Source: SVMC01 sp045601345 | GTDB lineage: Bacteria; Bacillota; Clostridia; Oscillospirales; Oscillospiraceae | NCBI GenBank assembly: GCA_045601345.1 | Contig: JAZRZL010000087.1 | Span: 1-36,044, forward strand | DNA: 36,044 bases | Reading direction: 5' to 3' | Part shown: in pieces, positions 24,089-32,084 of the stretch | How positions within the stretch are numbered: position 1 is the first letter of the stretch | Layout of the letters: each line of letters begins with the position of its first letter | Notes under the pieces: generated by a model | The model's input: the letters and a program-made list of their open reading frames with translations, nothing else | What the model was told of the DNA's origin: nothing | The model's database searches: none | Made by a program: the position numbers and the translations under genes

Positions 24089-24931
24089 ATGAAAACTCTA
24101 AAAACTTTGTTATGTGTACTTACCGTCTTGTCTGTTGTGGCGTTTTCTATCGCTGTTTACTACACCATGTTCTACCGCGATACAATTCCGCCCCAGATCA
24201 TCTTTGATCCGGCAGTCATTGATGCCAGCGTAGAGGATGGGGACGATGTGCTGCTTCAGGGCGTTACCGCCACCGATGATCGCTCCGGGGATCTTACAGA
24301 TCAAGTTAAAATCAGCAGCATTTCCCAGCTTGTCGGTGTCAATACAGCCAGAGTCAACTACTTTGTATTTGACGAGGCCGACAACGTTGCACTTGCCTCC
24401 CGCACCATCCACTATACCGATTACGAGGCACCCCGCTTCATCCTCATGGATCAGCTCTCCTTTAATGTGGGCGAACAGGTGTCACTCAATGGCAAAGTGG
24501 TTGCCAGAGATATCATTGATGGTAATATTACCAACTATATTCGCCTGTCTGCCATGAATCTCAACAACAAGTCCGAGGGCATCTACCATATCACATTGCG
24601 CGTTATGAACCATGTGGGAGATACCAGTGCCGTGACACTGCCGGTCATCATTCGCAACTCCAATGTTGAGGCTCCAGTGGTGCAGCTAACAGAATATCTT
24701 GTCTACCTCAATATGGGCGATGAATTTCACGCCGAGGATTATTTTCAGGCCGCCTATGCCAGCAGCTATGTTCGTACAGGCGTTGATTATAGCAAGGTCA
24801 AGGTTGTCGGTACGGTCGATACCTCCGAGCCGGGTTGCTATGATGTCCAATATACCTATACCAACGCCCGCGGTCTGACCGGGGATGCCATCCTGACCGT
24901 GCTTGTGCAGAAGGAGGAGGCACTATCATGA
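24089..24931 (+). CDS. Membrane-anchored protein with Ig-like repeats
   Basis: The protein has 280 residues. One N-terminal membrane segment (about 5-28) is followed by an extracellular part with tandem DUF5011/HYR-like beta domains: PPQIIFDPAVIDASVEDGDDVLLQGVTATDDRSGDLT, then APRFILMDQLSFNVGEQVSLNGKVVARDIIDGNIT, and a third, looser copy from APVVQLTEYLVYLNMGDEF. The D-x-x-DG-[DN]-[LI]-T pattern is typical of such adhesive modules. GGGAGG precedes ATG 24089. It lies between phosphatase and kinases and overlaps the next gene by 4 nt, so it may be an extracellular sensor or scaffold for the kinase pair. No enzymatic motif was seen. Confidence 0.8.
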   Translation: MKTLKTLLCVLTVLSVVAFSIAVYYTMFYRDTIPPQIIFDPAVIDASVEDGDDVLLQGVTATDDRSGDLTDQVKISSISQLVGVNTARVNYFVFDEADNVALASRTIHYTDYEAPRFILMDQLSFNVGEQVSLNGKVVARDIIDGNITNYIRLSAMNLNNKSEGIYHITLRVMNHVGDTSAVTLPVIIRNSNVEAPVVQLTEYLVYLNMGDEFHAEDYFQAAYASSYVRTGVDYSKVKVVGTVDTSEPGCYDVQYTYTNARGLTGDAILTVLVQKEEALS

Positions 24932-26424
24932 CAGAAACCTTTAAATCTTTAAAATTCCGTCATATTGAGCCGATGTTTCTGCTCCGGGCGTGTCTGCGAG
25001 ATCTGTGGATGGTGCTTCTAGCGGCGCTGTGCTGTGCCATGACCACCGGCACCATCCTCACACTGGCATTTCCCGACCAAGTCTGCGCCAGCGTGACCTA
25101 TGTGGTTGCCGATCGCGCCGCCGACATCAATGTAATTTATAATAACAAGATTGCCTCTGATGCGGCAGCTACCCTTACCGAGCTTCTCAATACCGACCTC
25201 GTCCGTGAGCGTATTGTCGAAGCCGCTGGCATCTCCGATTATGAGGACTATGATGGCGAGATGACGATAACCAATCCAAAAGATACAAACTTTCTCAAGG
25301 TTACGATCACGGCAGATACGGCCAAAGAGGCCTATTATATGATGCAGTCCATTTGCAACCGCACCGATACATTGATGGGTTATGTCAGCGAACAGGTGAT
25401 TGTCAACCAGCTCAACGTACCCTATCTGTATTCCCAGTCCGTCACTAAAATTCCAAAGCTGGATTTGATCTTGATTGTTTCTGGCATTGGCGCAGTGCTG
25501 ATGCTGGTGTGGCTGTGCTTTTCTTACCTGCTGCTGGATGTCATCCAGACAGAGGACGGCGCAAGGGATTTGCTTGATGCCCGTCTGCTGGTTACCATTG
25601 GCCACGAAAAGCAGAGCAAGCGTCACCGTGCGATTCTCATTACAGATCCTACCGTCAGCTTCTCCTTTGTCGAATCTATACATAAGCTGGCCTCCATGTT
25701 TGAGCAGCGCCAGCATGAGCTTGGCCGCGGCGTGTTTGCCATCTGCTCGGTGTGTGAGCATGAGGGCAAATCCGTGCTTACTGAAAATTTGGCTTTGGCC
25801 GTTCTTGAACGCACCGAAAGGGTGCTGATTATTGATGCGGACTTCCGTAAGCCCTCCCGCTATCTGCCGAATATTCTCAGTAACGGTATAAATAGCTCCA
25901 AATGGACAAAAATTGAGGAATACCACCTAAATGAGCAGGTACTTCATCTTGCCAAGCATAAGGACAAAGAGCTTTATGCCATCTATTCCCCCAAAGGTCA
26001 GCGGAATTTGGTTGAGCTAATTGGTTCGGAAACTTTCGATTCCTTTATCCATAGCATTGAAAAGGATTACAGTACGATCTTTATTGATACGCCTCCGCTG
26101 GCACTGTTCTCCGATGCCGAGCAGTTGGTTCGCCTGAGCGCTGCCTGCATGATTATCGTGCGACAGGGTGTCTCCTCTGCGCCGGCCATCAATGACAGTA
26201 TTTATGCGCTCCGTAAGACCCAATCCAGCTTTATGGGCGTTGTCCTGAACGATATCCGCACTTGGGTACCGACCCGCGGCGGCTATGGTTATGGCTACGG
26301 ATATGGCTACAGCGGCTATCGTTACGGTGCATATAACAAATACGGGAAATACGGCAAGTATGGTAAGTACGGCAAGTACGGAAAGTATCATACACAGAAC
26401 CAGGAGGATGACTATGCAGGATGA
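24928..26424 (+). CDS. BY-kinase-like protein with degenerate motifs and Tyr-rich tail
   Basis: The 498-residue Wzc-like fusion has a Wzz-type membrane part (TM about 25-48 and 178-203) and a cytoplasmic ATPase domain. Walker A is altered (CEHEGKS at 276-282; the usual Pro-Gly is replaced by Glu-His), while Walker A' (IIDAD, 301-305) and Walker B (IFIDTP, 384-389) remain. The ring-forming E-x2-R-x2-R motif is lost (ESIHKLA, 249-255). The tail (451-487) is built from YG and KYG repeats with 14 Tyr. This suggests a weak kinase or pseudokinase partner of the next protein. It overlaps the preceding gene by 4 nt and the next by 11 nt. Confidence 0.88.
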   Translation: MTETFKSLKFRHIEPMFLLRACLRDLWMVLLAALCCAMTTGTILTLAFPDQVCASVTYVVADRAADINVIYNNKIASDAAATLTELLNTDLVRERIVEAAGISDYEDYDGEMTITNPKDTNFLKVTITADTAKEAYYMMQSICNRTDTLMGYVSEQVIVNQLNVPYLYSQSVTKIPKLDLILIVSGIGAVLMLVWLCFSYLLLDVIQTEDGARDLLDARLLVTIGHEKQSKRHRAILITDPTVSFSFVESIHKLASMFEQRQHELGRGVFAICSVCEHEGKSVLTENLALAVLERTERVLIIDADFRKPSRYLPNILSNGINSSKWTKIEEYHLNEQVLHLAKHKDKELYAIYSPKGQRNLVELIGSETFDSFIHSIEKDYSTIFIDTPPLALFSDAEQLVRLSAACMIIVRQGVSSAPAINDSIYALRKTQSSFMGVVLNDIRTWVPTRGGYGYGYGYGYSGYRYGAYNKYGKYGKYGKYGKYGKYHTQNQEDDYAG

Positions 26425-28246
26425 ACAGCAAGTTCCACAGCAGGAAACTGATTTGCTACAGTATTTTGCACGGTCGGCTCGGTTTCTGAAGCGAACCTAC
26501 TGGCTGATTTTGGTTGCGATTGTGCTGGGTGCTGGAATTTTTGGTCTGGGTGTACAGCAGAAATATGTACCAAGCTATAGCTGTCGTGCGGTTTTCTCTG
26601 TCCATGTGGACGGGGTCTCCGTTGCTGACATTATCAGCAGTACCAGCACTTCCATCGATGCACAAACCACCAAGCAGATTGTGAATACCTTTCCGACAAT
26701 TATTAGTGCCGATGCAATGTACGAACGAATCCTCGGCGTACTGCATATGAACACAATCCCCGGCAGTGTCAACACCGAGATTATTGCGAATTCCAACCTG
26801 TTTACCATTACTGCGACCGCTTCAGCGGCGGAGGATGCTTATAAGATTTTGAACGCAGTGCTTGAGTGCTATCCCGATATGGCCTTCATGGTCATTGGGT
26901 CAGCCCGTGTGGAGCTGATTGAAGCGCCGGAAATGCCTACCGAGCCGGATAAAGATCCCGGTCTGGCAAAGCCTATGATTATTGGCGGCATTCTTTTTGG
27001 CATCATTGCTTTCATTATTCTATGCCTTATTGGCCAGACGGAGCGCTGTGTCTCGACTACCGGTGACATGAAAGCGATTTCCAATCTGTCCTGCATCGTC
27101 CATGTACCCGAGATTCAATTGAAGCGCCGGAGCAAAACAGCAAATTCATTAAATATCCAAAATAAAAACATTCCCCCTGCCTATGAAGAGGCTATTCGTA
27201 TTATGCGCTCGCGTATTCTGGAGCTTATGAAGGAGAAAGCCATTAAAAAAATTGTGGTTACCAGTACCCTTCCCGGCGAGGGCAAGTCCACCATTGCGGC
27301 CAATCTGGCAATTAATTTAAGCGGTGCTGGTCTGCGAACGATTCTGGTAGACGCTGACCTTCGTACACAGGAGCTTGGAGAATTCTTCGATATTAAGGAA
27401 AAGGGGTACGGTCTTGCGGATCTGTTCCAATCCGACACGATAGATCCGGCCTCCTGCCTGACAACGCTGCCGGATACGGATTTGCGTCTGCTTTGCGGCA
27501 CGTCTGTGGCGCGTCCCATTTCGCTGCTTCGCCGTGAGAAAGTGCAGGCGGTTTTGGAAAAGCTTGAAAAGGAAGCTGATTTAATCGTAATTGATACGCC
27601 GCCCATTGGCCTTCTGGCGGATGCGTCAGCCTTTGCACAGTGTTCGGATTGTGCTATCTATGTTGTGCGTACCAACCTTGTTCCGCCGAACCGCGTTTCC
27701 GATGGTCTGCAAATGGTTCAGGATAGCGGCGCGGAGCTTTTAGGCTATGTGCTCAATGGTGTTTCTGCGCAAAGCAGCCGTACCTATGGTTATGACTACA
27801 GCTATCGCTACAGCTATTCCTCCAGCTATTACCGCAAATCTGCCGGTTATGGCAGTCATGGCAACTACAGCGCCTACAGCAGCTATGGAAGCTATGGCAA
27901 TGAGTCCGATCAGGATGATAAATCTTACGGTGGCTATGGCAGTTACGGCAGCTACGGCGGTTATGGCAGCTACGGTAATTCCGACAGCTACGGTGCCTAT
28001 GATAAATATAGTAAATATGGCAAATACGGAAAAACCGCAGAACAAAAGTCCGACACCAAGTCTGACAGCTCCACTGAAAAGCTGCCGCGTAAAAAAGCCC
28101 ATAAGCGCGGTGCAGCGCACAATAGCACCCAGTTTACTAACGAAATTCTGGAAACGCTGGATGCCACAAGTCAAAACCGCGAAAAACGATCGCTGGAAGC
28201 AAGATCCGTCAATACGAAAAAATCCGAAAAATCTGTGAAGAAATAA
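26414..28246 (+). CDS. BY-kinase (Wzc-like) with long Tyr-rich low-complexity tail
   Basis: The 610-residue protein has a Wzz-type region with TM about 27-47 and 187-207, then a canonical bacterial tyrosine kinase domain. The oligomerisation motif EAIRIMR is at 259-265, Walker A STLPGEGKST at 284-293, Walker A' LVDADLR at 311-317 and Walker B IVIDTPP at 391-397. Residues 457-539 contain 24 Tyr in G/S-Y-G/S repeats, far more than the short Tyr cluster usual in Wzc/CapB. A basic, Ser-rich end (540-610) follows. ATG 26414 is chosen because CAGGAGG lies 6 nt upstream. Many Firmicutes split membrane and kinase parts; here both paralogues are fused. Confidence 0.93.
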   Translation: MQDEQQVPQQETDLLQYFARSARFLKRTYWLILVAIVLGAGIFGLGVQQKYVPSYSCRAVFSVHVDGVSVADIISSTSTSIDAQTTKQIVNTFPTIISADAMYERILGVLHMNTIPGSVNTEIIANSNLFTITATASAAEDAYKILNAVLECYPDMAFMVIGSARVELIEAPEMPTEPDKDPGLAKPMIIGGILFGIIAFIILCLIGQTERCVSTTGDMKAISNLSCIVHVPEIQLKRRSKTANSLNIQNKNIPPAYEEAIRIMRSRILELMKEKAIKKIVVTSTLPGEGKSTIAANLAINLSGAGLRTILVDADLRTQELGEFFDIKEKGYGLADLFQSDTIDPASCLTTLPDTDLRLLCGTSVARPISLLRREKVQAVLEKLEKEADLIVIDTPPIGLLADASAFAQCSDCAIYVVRTNLVPPNRVSDGLQMVQDSGAELLGYVLNGVSAQSSRTYGYDYSYRYSYSSSYYRKSAGYGSHGNYSAYSSYGSYGNESDQDDKSYGGYGSYGSYGGYGSYGNSDSYGAYDKYSKYGKYGKTAEQKSDTKSDSSTEKLPRKKAHKRGAAHNSTQFTNEILETLDATSQNREKRSLEARSVNTKKSEKSVKK

Positions 28247-28251
28247 ATATC

Positions 28252-28288
28252 GGTGCTGCCCCAGAATATGGGACAGCACCTTTTCTTT
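28252..28288 (+). terminator. Rho-independent terminator of kinase operon
   Basis: GGTGCTGCCCC (28252-28262) pairs with GGGACAGCACC (28270-28280) and is followed by TTTTCTTT. It marks the end of the four-gene operon. Confidence 0.9.
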
Positions 28289-28340
28289 AGGACAGCACCG
28301 TTGTGTGATACACCAATTGTGGACAAAGTTCTTCTATAGC

Positions 28341-28370
28341 CGCTTCCCGCATACAATGATAGCGGGAGCG
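28341..28370 (+). promoter_or_regulatory. Hairpin over spoIIP ribosome binding site; sigma-E-like -10
   Basis: CGCTTCCCGC (28341-28350) can pair with GCGGGAGCG (28362-28370), which contains the GGGAG binding site of spoIIP. CATACAAT at 28350-28357 in the loop matches the sigma-E -10 consensus, but no matching -35 was found and initiation from it would leave a very short leader. The two readings exclude each other. Confidence 0.4.
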
Positions 28371-28378
28371 TGATGTAA

Positions 28379-29383
28379 ATGGAACATTTGAATCATTGGA
28401 CAAGCCATCGCCCGCTGCTTGCGGGATTGTGGCTGGTGTTGTTTGCCGTGGTGGTACGGCTGGCAATGGCGTTGCCTATTGGGAAGCTTGTTTTGGATCA
28501 ACAGCCATCGGGTGGCATTTTGACGATCTTGACGGAGGTTTTGACACCGCAGGGTGTGCGGGAGGAGACGGCCTCACAAAAATTTACGAAGCAGGAAAGA
28601 CCGCCCCGCACGGAGGCCGCGCAAGAAAAAATATCACTCAGCTTCACACCGTCGGAAGCGGATGCCATCGCCATTGGCGGAAATGCTGGATATAGCATAG
28701 ATTCTGCATCGCTGCTGATGACCCCTTTGAAGCTGGAGAAAGCAAACGGCCCCACCGTATTGATTGTACATACCCATACCTCGGAGGCCTATACCCCGAC
28801 ACCGAATACGCAGTATGAACCCACGGATCCCTACAGAACCGCAGACCCAGACTACAATATGCTCCGCATTGGCGCGGAGGTGGCGCAGGTGTTGGAGACA
28901 AAGGGCATAGAAACCATTCAGGATTTAGCAGTAAATGATGCCCCCGAATATCTTGGGGCATATGAACGAAGCTTTGACCGCATGGAAGCGCAGCTTGCAG
29001 AGCATCCCTCCATTCAGGTTATCCTGGACATCCACCGGGATGCGGTGGAAACAAACGAAGGCGAAAACCTGCGGACAAGCGTGGAAATTGACGGCAAAGA
29101 GTGCGCACAGATTATGCTGGTGGTGGGTACAGATGAAGGAGGCCTTGCCCACCCCAATTGGCGGGAAAATTTATCCTTTGCGCTGAAGCTGCAAGCCCTT
29201 TTGGAGCGGAAAAATCCCGGCCTGTGCCGAACGCTGTCGCTTCGCAAGGAGCGGTTTAATCAGCAGTTTACGCCCTGTTCTGTGCTCATTGAGGTTGGTA
29301 CATCCGGCAACACATTGGATGAAGCCCTGCTGGCAGCACAGCATTTTGCCGAGGGTCTTGCTGAGTTAATTCAGGCATCATAA
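28379..29383 (+). CDS. spoIIP: Stage II sporulation protein P
   Basis: The 334-residue protein has an N-terminal membrane anchor (about 12-32) and the SpoIIP amidase/endopeptidase domain that cleaves septal peptidoglycan during forespore engulfment. Visible motifs are VLIVHTHTSEAYTP (zinc-binding H131 and E136), ILDIHRDAV and VLIEVGTSGNTLDEAL, the last with the family's catalytic Glu. Length is usual. The gpr gene that often neighbours it is absent; the gene stands alone between two terminators. It shows that the organism can sporulate or descends from spore formers. Confidence 0.95.
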   Translation: MEHLNHWTSHRPLLAGLWLVLFAVVVRLAMALPIGKLVLDQQPSGGILTILTEVLTPQGVREETASQKFTKQERPPRTEAAQEKISLSFTPSEADAIAIGGNAGYSIDSASLLMTPLKLEKANGPTVLIVHTHTSEAYTPTPNTQYEPTDPYRTADPDYNMLRIGAEVAQVLETKGIETIQDLAVNDAPEYLGAYERSFDRMEAQLAEHPSIQVILDIHRDAVETNEGENLRTSVEIDGKECAQIMLVVGTDEGGLAHPNWRENLSFALKLQALLERKNPGLCRTLSLRKERFNQQFTPCSVLIEVGTSGNTLDEALLAAQHFAEGLAELIQAS

Positions 29384-29385
29384 AA

Positions 29386-29425
29386 AATAGGCAAGAGGAA
29401 GTATCCCCTTGTCTATTTTTCTTTT
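29386..29425 (+). terminator. Terminator of spoIIP
   Basis: AATAGGCAAGAGG pairs with CCCCTTGTCTATT, allowing G-U pairs, and is followed by TTTCTTTT. It starts 3 nt after the stop codon. Confidence 0.8.
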
Positions 29426-29577
29426 GGGCATCTGTATTGATTCTGCGTGAGGCAAGAAATTTTCCTGTCAGCTCCAACAAAAATCGCAGGAAATACTTGA
29501 TAAATTTTCAAGACTTTTATTAAATCTCTCGGAAATAAGACCCGCAGCTTCGCCCGCGAAGAATCATAAGAGATGCT
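29426..29577. repeat. Family 2 palindromic repeat, copy a
   Basis: This is a ~150-bp near-palindrome. The left end GCATCTGTATTGATTCTGCG mirrors the right end CGCGAAGAATCATAAGAGATGC with few mismatches, and the interior is also self-complementary (CAAAAATC... GACTTTTATT). Most of it aligns with 35905-36044. It begins right after the spoIIP terminator and runs into the 3' end of the minus-strand gene at 29564, whose last codons and stop lie in it. Confidence 0.75.
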
Positions 29578-30259
29578 CTTTTAGCAGCATTATATTGCAG
29601 AACATCCAGCTGCTGTGTGCAGATGCGTATGCTTCATATTCTTTTCGGTTTACATAATATTCCTCTCCCCAGGAGCTGATGCGCAGCCATTCCGAATCCA
29701 GGGAGGTGGCGGTGACAAAATGGGCGCAGGTTGCGGCAGCAGCACGGTAGGTGCCATCTGCGTTTTTGCGATAGAAGGTGACCCTTGCCTTTCCCCAGAG
29801 TCTCGGCCAGTTGGGTCCGATGGCGAAGATAACCGGCAAATCCTTCTCCAGCATATCTGCAATCTGCTGCCATAGGAGCTTTTTTTTCACACCCCATTTG
29901 GCGCGGTAGGGAATGTTTTTGCGTCGAAAAATACGGTTAAAGCCCCAAGCCATGGCGATACCCGTGAGGCCGAAGCCGGGAATGGGACGGAAAAATCCCC
30001 GGCAGAGCTTGAGAACAGCGTCATTAAAATCGGCAAGTAATATTGCTTTGTTTTGATTAGAGAGAAAACGGTCGAATAGGCCATCGCGGATATTGTGAAA
30101 GCGAGCCAGATATGTAAGCAGGTTTGCGCTGGAAATCAGGCCGCAGCCCACATCGCGCAGGGTTTTGTCCGGCAAAAATTGCTGAGCACCGCCATACATC
30201 GGCTTCCCTTCCGGGGAAGAGATGCAGGCAAGGTCGTGAGAGAGTGCAGTTGACTGCAT
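29564..30259 (-). CDS. C39-like cysteine-peptidase-fold protein
   Basis: The 231-residue protein has no signal peptide. The pattern fits the papain/C39-like fold: Gln27, then DVGCGLISSANLLTYL with Cys39, and CAHFVTATSLDSEWLRISSWGEEYYV with His180. In C39-like proteins the third residue is usually Asp or Asn in a DPW-type segment; here it reads SSWG, so activity is uncertain. GAGG lies 8 nt before the ATG. The last residues and stop codon fall in the family 2 repeat, so the native C terminus may have been longer. A family 1 element sits 32 bp upstream and may have changed its promoter. Substrate and role are unknown. Confidence 0.65.
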   Translation of the reverse strand: MQSTALSHDLACISSPEGKPMYGGAQQFLPDKTLRDVGCGLISSANLLTYLARFHNIRDGLFDRFLSNQNKAILLADFNDAVLKLCRGFFRPIPGFGLTGIAMAWGFNRIFRRKNIPYRAKWGVKKKLLWQQIADMLEKDLPVIFAIGPNWPRLWGKARVTFYRKNADGTYRAAAATCAHFVTATSLDSEWLRISSWGEEYYVNRKEYEAYASAHSSWMFCNIMLLKEHLL

Positions 30260-30291
30260 ATAGATACCTCGCAGCGTCGGGGAACATCCCC

Positions 30292-30622
30292 CACGGTAAT
30301 TGAATGCGTAAACAAATTATGAACAAACGAATCGTCCCCAATGGCGGTAGAGGCCAAGGCTTCCCCTCTGGGGAAGCTGGCGAGCGAAGCGAGACTGATG
30401 AGGTATGGACGCACTGCCAAAACCGAAAACCTTCCTAATATAGGAAGCACTCAGTTTCAGGAAGTCAAACCTCATCCGCCGCCTGCGGGCGGCACCTTCC
30501 CCAGCGGGGAAGGCAAGGGCTTGTTAATTTACTGCCATGGAAAACCGTCCACTGCCCTGTTGTGCGCAGTTGACATAACGTTGCCAAATGTTCATATTTT
30601 CTTAACACATTCAATTACCGTG
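30292..30622 (+). mobile_element. MITE-like element family 1, copy A (long form, one unit)
   Basis: The outer inverted ends are CACGGTAATTG (30292-30302) and CAATTACCGTG (30612-30622). A 10-bp direct repeat GAACATCCCC flanks them (30282-30291 and 30623-30632), strong evidence of insertion. The left arm (to CCAATGGCGG) and right arm (from ACTGCCATGG) match those of copy B in inverted order. One ~167-bp unit lies between. The target before insertion reads as a small palindrome, CGGGGAACATCCCCG, between ylmH and the C39-like gene. Confidence 0.88.
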
Positions 30623-30644
30623 GAACATCCCCGGTATTGTATTG

Positions 30645-31385
30645 CTATTTCCAGATATCAGCATGAATGAAGGTGCGACCCTTTCTTGATGTCCCGCCGG
30701 GATCACGGAGGGTAGCTTTGCCACTGCCACGCAGGGTAATGACATCTCCCGGATGCACGGCGGCATCCGGCTTCAGGCAGAGCAGGTCGTTGACAAAGAC
30801 ATCACCGTGTATAATTTTTGCCTGCGCCGCTGTGCGCGACAGACCAAATATGCCTCCGCAGGTGCTATCAAGGCGGAGGCTCTGCACGGTAAACGTAACC
30901 GACCTGTATTCCTTAACCAGAGGTGGAATCTCTTGGAGCGTAACTGACGCAGCCTTGACACCACAGCGACCAATTTTTTCCAAATTCTGGCAGATATAAT
31001 CCTGCACACTTCGCAGGCAAAAAAGATATGCGCCGCCCTCGGCCATACGAATATCTCCGAGGCTCTCCCGTTTCAAGCCAAGTGCCATAAGCGAACCGAG
31101 ATAATCCCGGTGTCCGGGATTACCGAAGTCTGCCGAGATGTGCACAGCTCCGATGGCCTCCGGCGCATCCAGCGTGTCCTGCCAGGAAGGAAGAAAAAAC
31201 GCGCATTTGCGCTCGGCATCTGCATCTCCGCCAAAAAGCTCCATGGAAAGCTGTGGTTCTCCTCTGACAAGGCGATTCAGTTCTGCCTGCTCGGCGAGGG
31301 TCAGGAATGCGGTATGCATCGGTGTGGCATATTTTTCTGCACGGCCTACCAAATCCAATGCGCGTCGCAGTAAATCAGGCTCCAT
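30645..31385 (-). CDS. ylmH: YlmH-type S4 RNA-binding protein
   Basis: The 246-residue protein matches the YlmH layout. The N-terminal domain has YATPMHTAFLTLAEQAEL and the GD-x-ER segment (GGDADAERKCAFFLP). The central domain has AVHISADFGNPGHRDYLGSLMALGLKRESLGDI. A C-terminal S4 domain (about 176-236: LRLDSTCGGIFGLSRTAAQAKIIHGDVFVNDL... GDVITLRGSGK) binds RNA, probably on stalled large ribosomal subunits as described for the family. In many Firmicutes it lies in the sepF-divIVA cluster; here it stands apart with its own promoter. Confidence 0.93.
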   Translation of the reverse strand: MEPDLLRRALDLVGRAEKYATPMHTAFLTLAEQAELNRLVRGEPQLSMELFGGDADAERKCAFFLPSWQDTLDAPEAIGAVHISADFGNPGHRDYLGSLMALGLKRESLGDIRMAEGGAYLFCLRSVQDYICQNLEKIGRCGVKAASVTLQEIPPLVKEYRSVTFTVQSLRLDSTCGGIFGLSRTAAQAKIIHGDVFVNDLLCLKPDAAVHPGDVITLRGSGKATLRDPGGTSRKGRTFIHADIWK

Positions 31386-31447
31386 GTTGATTTCTCTCCC
31401 ATAAATTTCCCGATTTTTTATTCCGCTGACGGAAATTCTCTGTTTAT

Positions 31448-31476
31448 TTTATACACTATTACGGACAAAAGGTCAA
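31448..31476 (-). promoter_or_regulatory. ylmH promoter
   Basis: On the minus strand TTGACC (complement of 31471-31476) is followed after 17 bp by TATAAA (complement of 31448-31453). Confidence 0.8.
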
Positions 31477-31495
31477 GAAAAGAAATCCTTTCAGC

Positions 31496-32042
31496 CGCAG
31501 TAATTGAATGAGTAAACAAATTATCGAACCGTCCCCAATGGCAGTAAGTTAGCAGCTGCGGAAACCTTCCTAACATAGCCCGCGCCAAGGCTTCCCCTCT
31601 GGGGAAGCTGTCGAGCGAAGCGAGACGGAAGAGGTCACTGGGCGCACTGCCAAAATCGAAAATCTTCCTAACATAGGATGCGCTCTGTCTTAGGAGGCCA
31701 ACCTCACCCGCCGCCTGCGGGCGGCACCTTCCCCAGAGGGGAAGGCAGGGGCCAAGGCTTCCCCTCTGGGGAAGCTGGCGAGCGAAGCGAGACGGAAGAG
31801 GTCATTGGATGCACTGCCAAAACAGAAAGCCTTCCTAACATAGAAAGCACTCGGTTTCAGAAAGCGAACCTCATCCGCCGCCTGCGGGCGGCACCTTCCC
31901 CAGAGGGGGAGGCAGGGGCCAAGGCTTCCCCTCTGGGGAAGGCAGGGGCTTGTTCATTTACTGCCATTAAGAACCGCCTCCATTGCCACCGAAAATACTG
32001 CCACTTATTAACAAAATGTTCAAGAATATTTTTCTTTAATGT
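31496..32042 (+). mobile_element. MITE-like element family 1, copy C (two units plus remnant, decayed right arm)
   Basis: The left end CGCAGTAATTGAATG and left arm match copies A and B. Two ~170-bp units (from about 31576 and 31750) are followed by a third reduced to its two ends (about 31919-31950). The right arm starts ACTGCCATTAAGAACCG and then diverges; AAATGTTCAAGAATATTTT still resembles the AAATGTTCATATTTTC of copy A. No flanking duplication is visible. The decayed arm ends at the -10 region of the next gene. Confidence 0.75.
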
Positions 32043-32043
32043 A

Positions 32044-32049
32044 TATAAT
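32044..32049 (+). promoter_or_regulatory. Putative -10 of the two-component operon
   Basis: TATAAT lies 36 nt before the response-regulator start. The best -35, TTCAAG at 32019-32024, is 19 bp away and falls inside the decayed element arm. Confidence 0.5.
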
Positions 32050-32084
32050 AGAGGTAGATATGAAAATATTGGGAGGTATCCCCC

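Noticed and set aside
27740..28279. 179-residue minus-strand ORF
   Set aside because: It is antisense to the Tyr-rich tail; the A/V/I-rich sequence simply reflects the YG/SG codon repeats.
28379..29383. spoIIP as part of the kinase operon
   Set aside because: A strong terminator at 28252-28288 and a 132-bp gap separate them.
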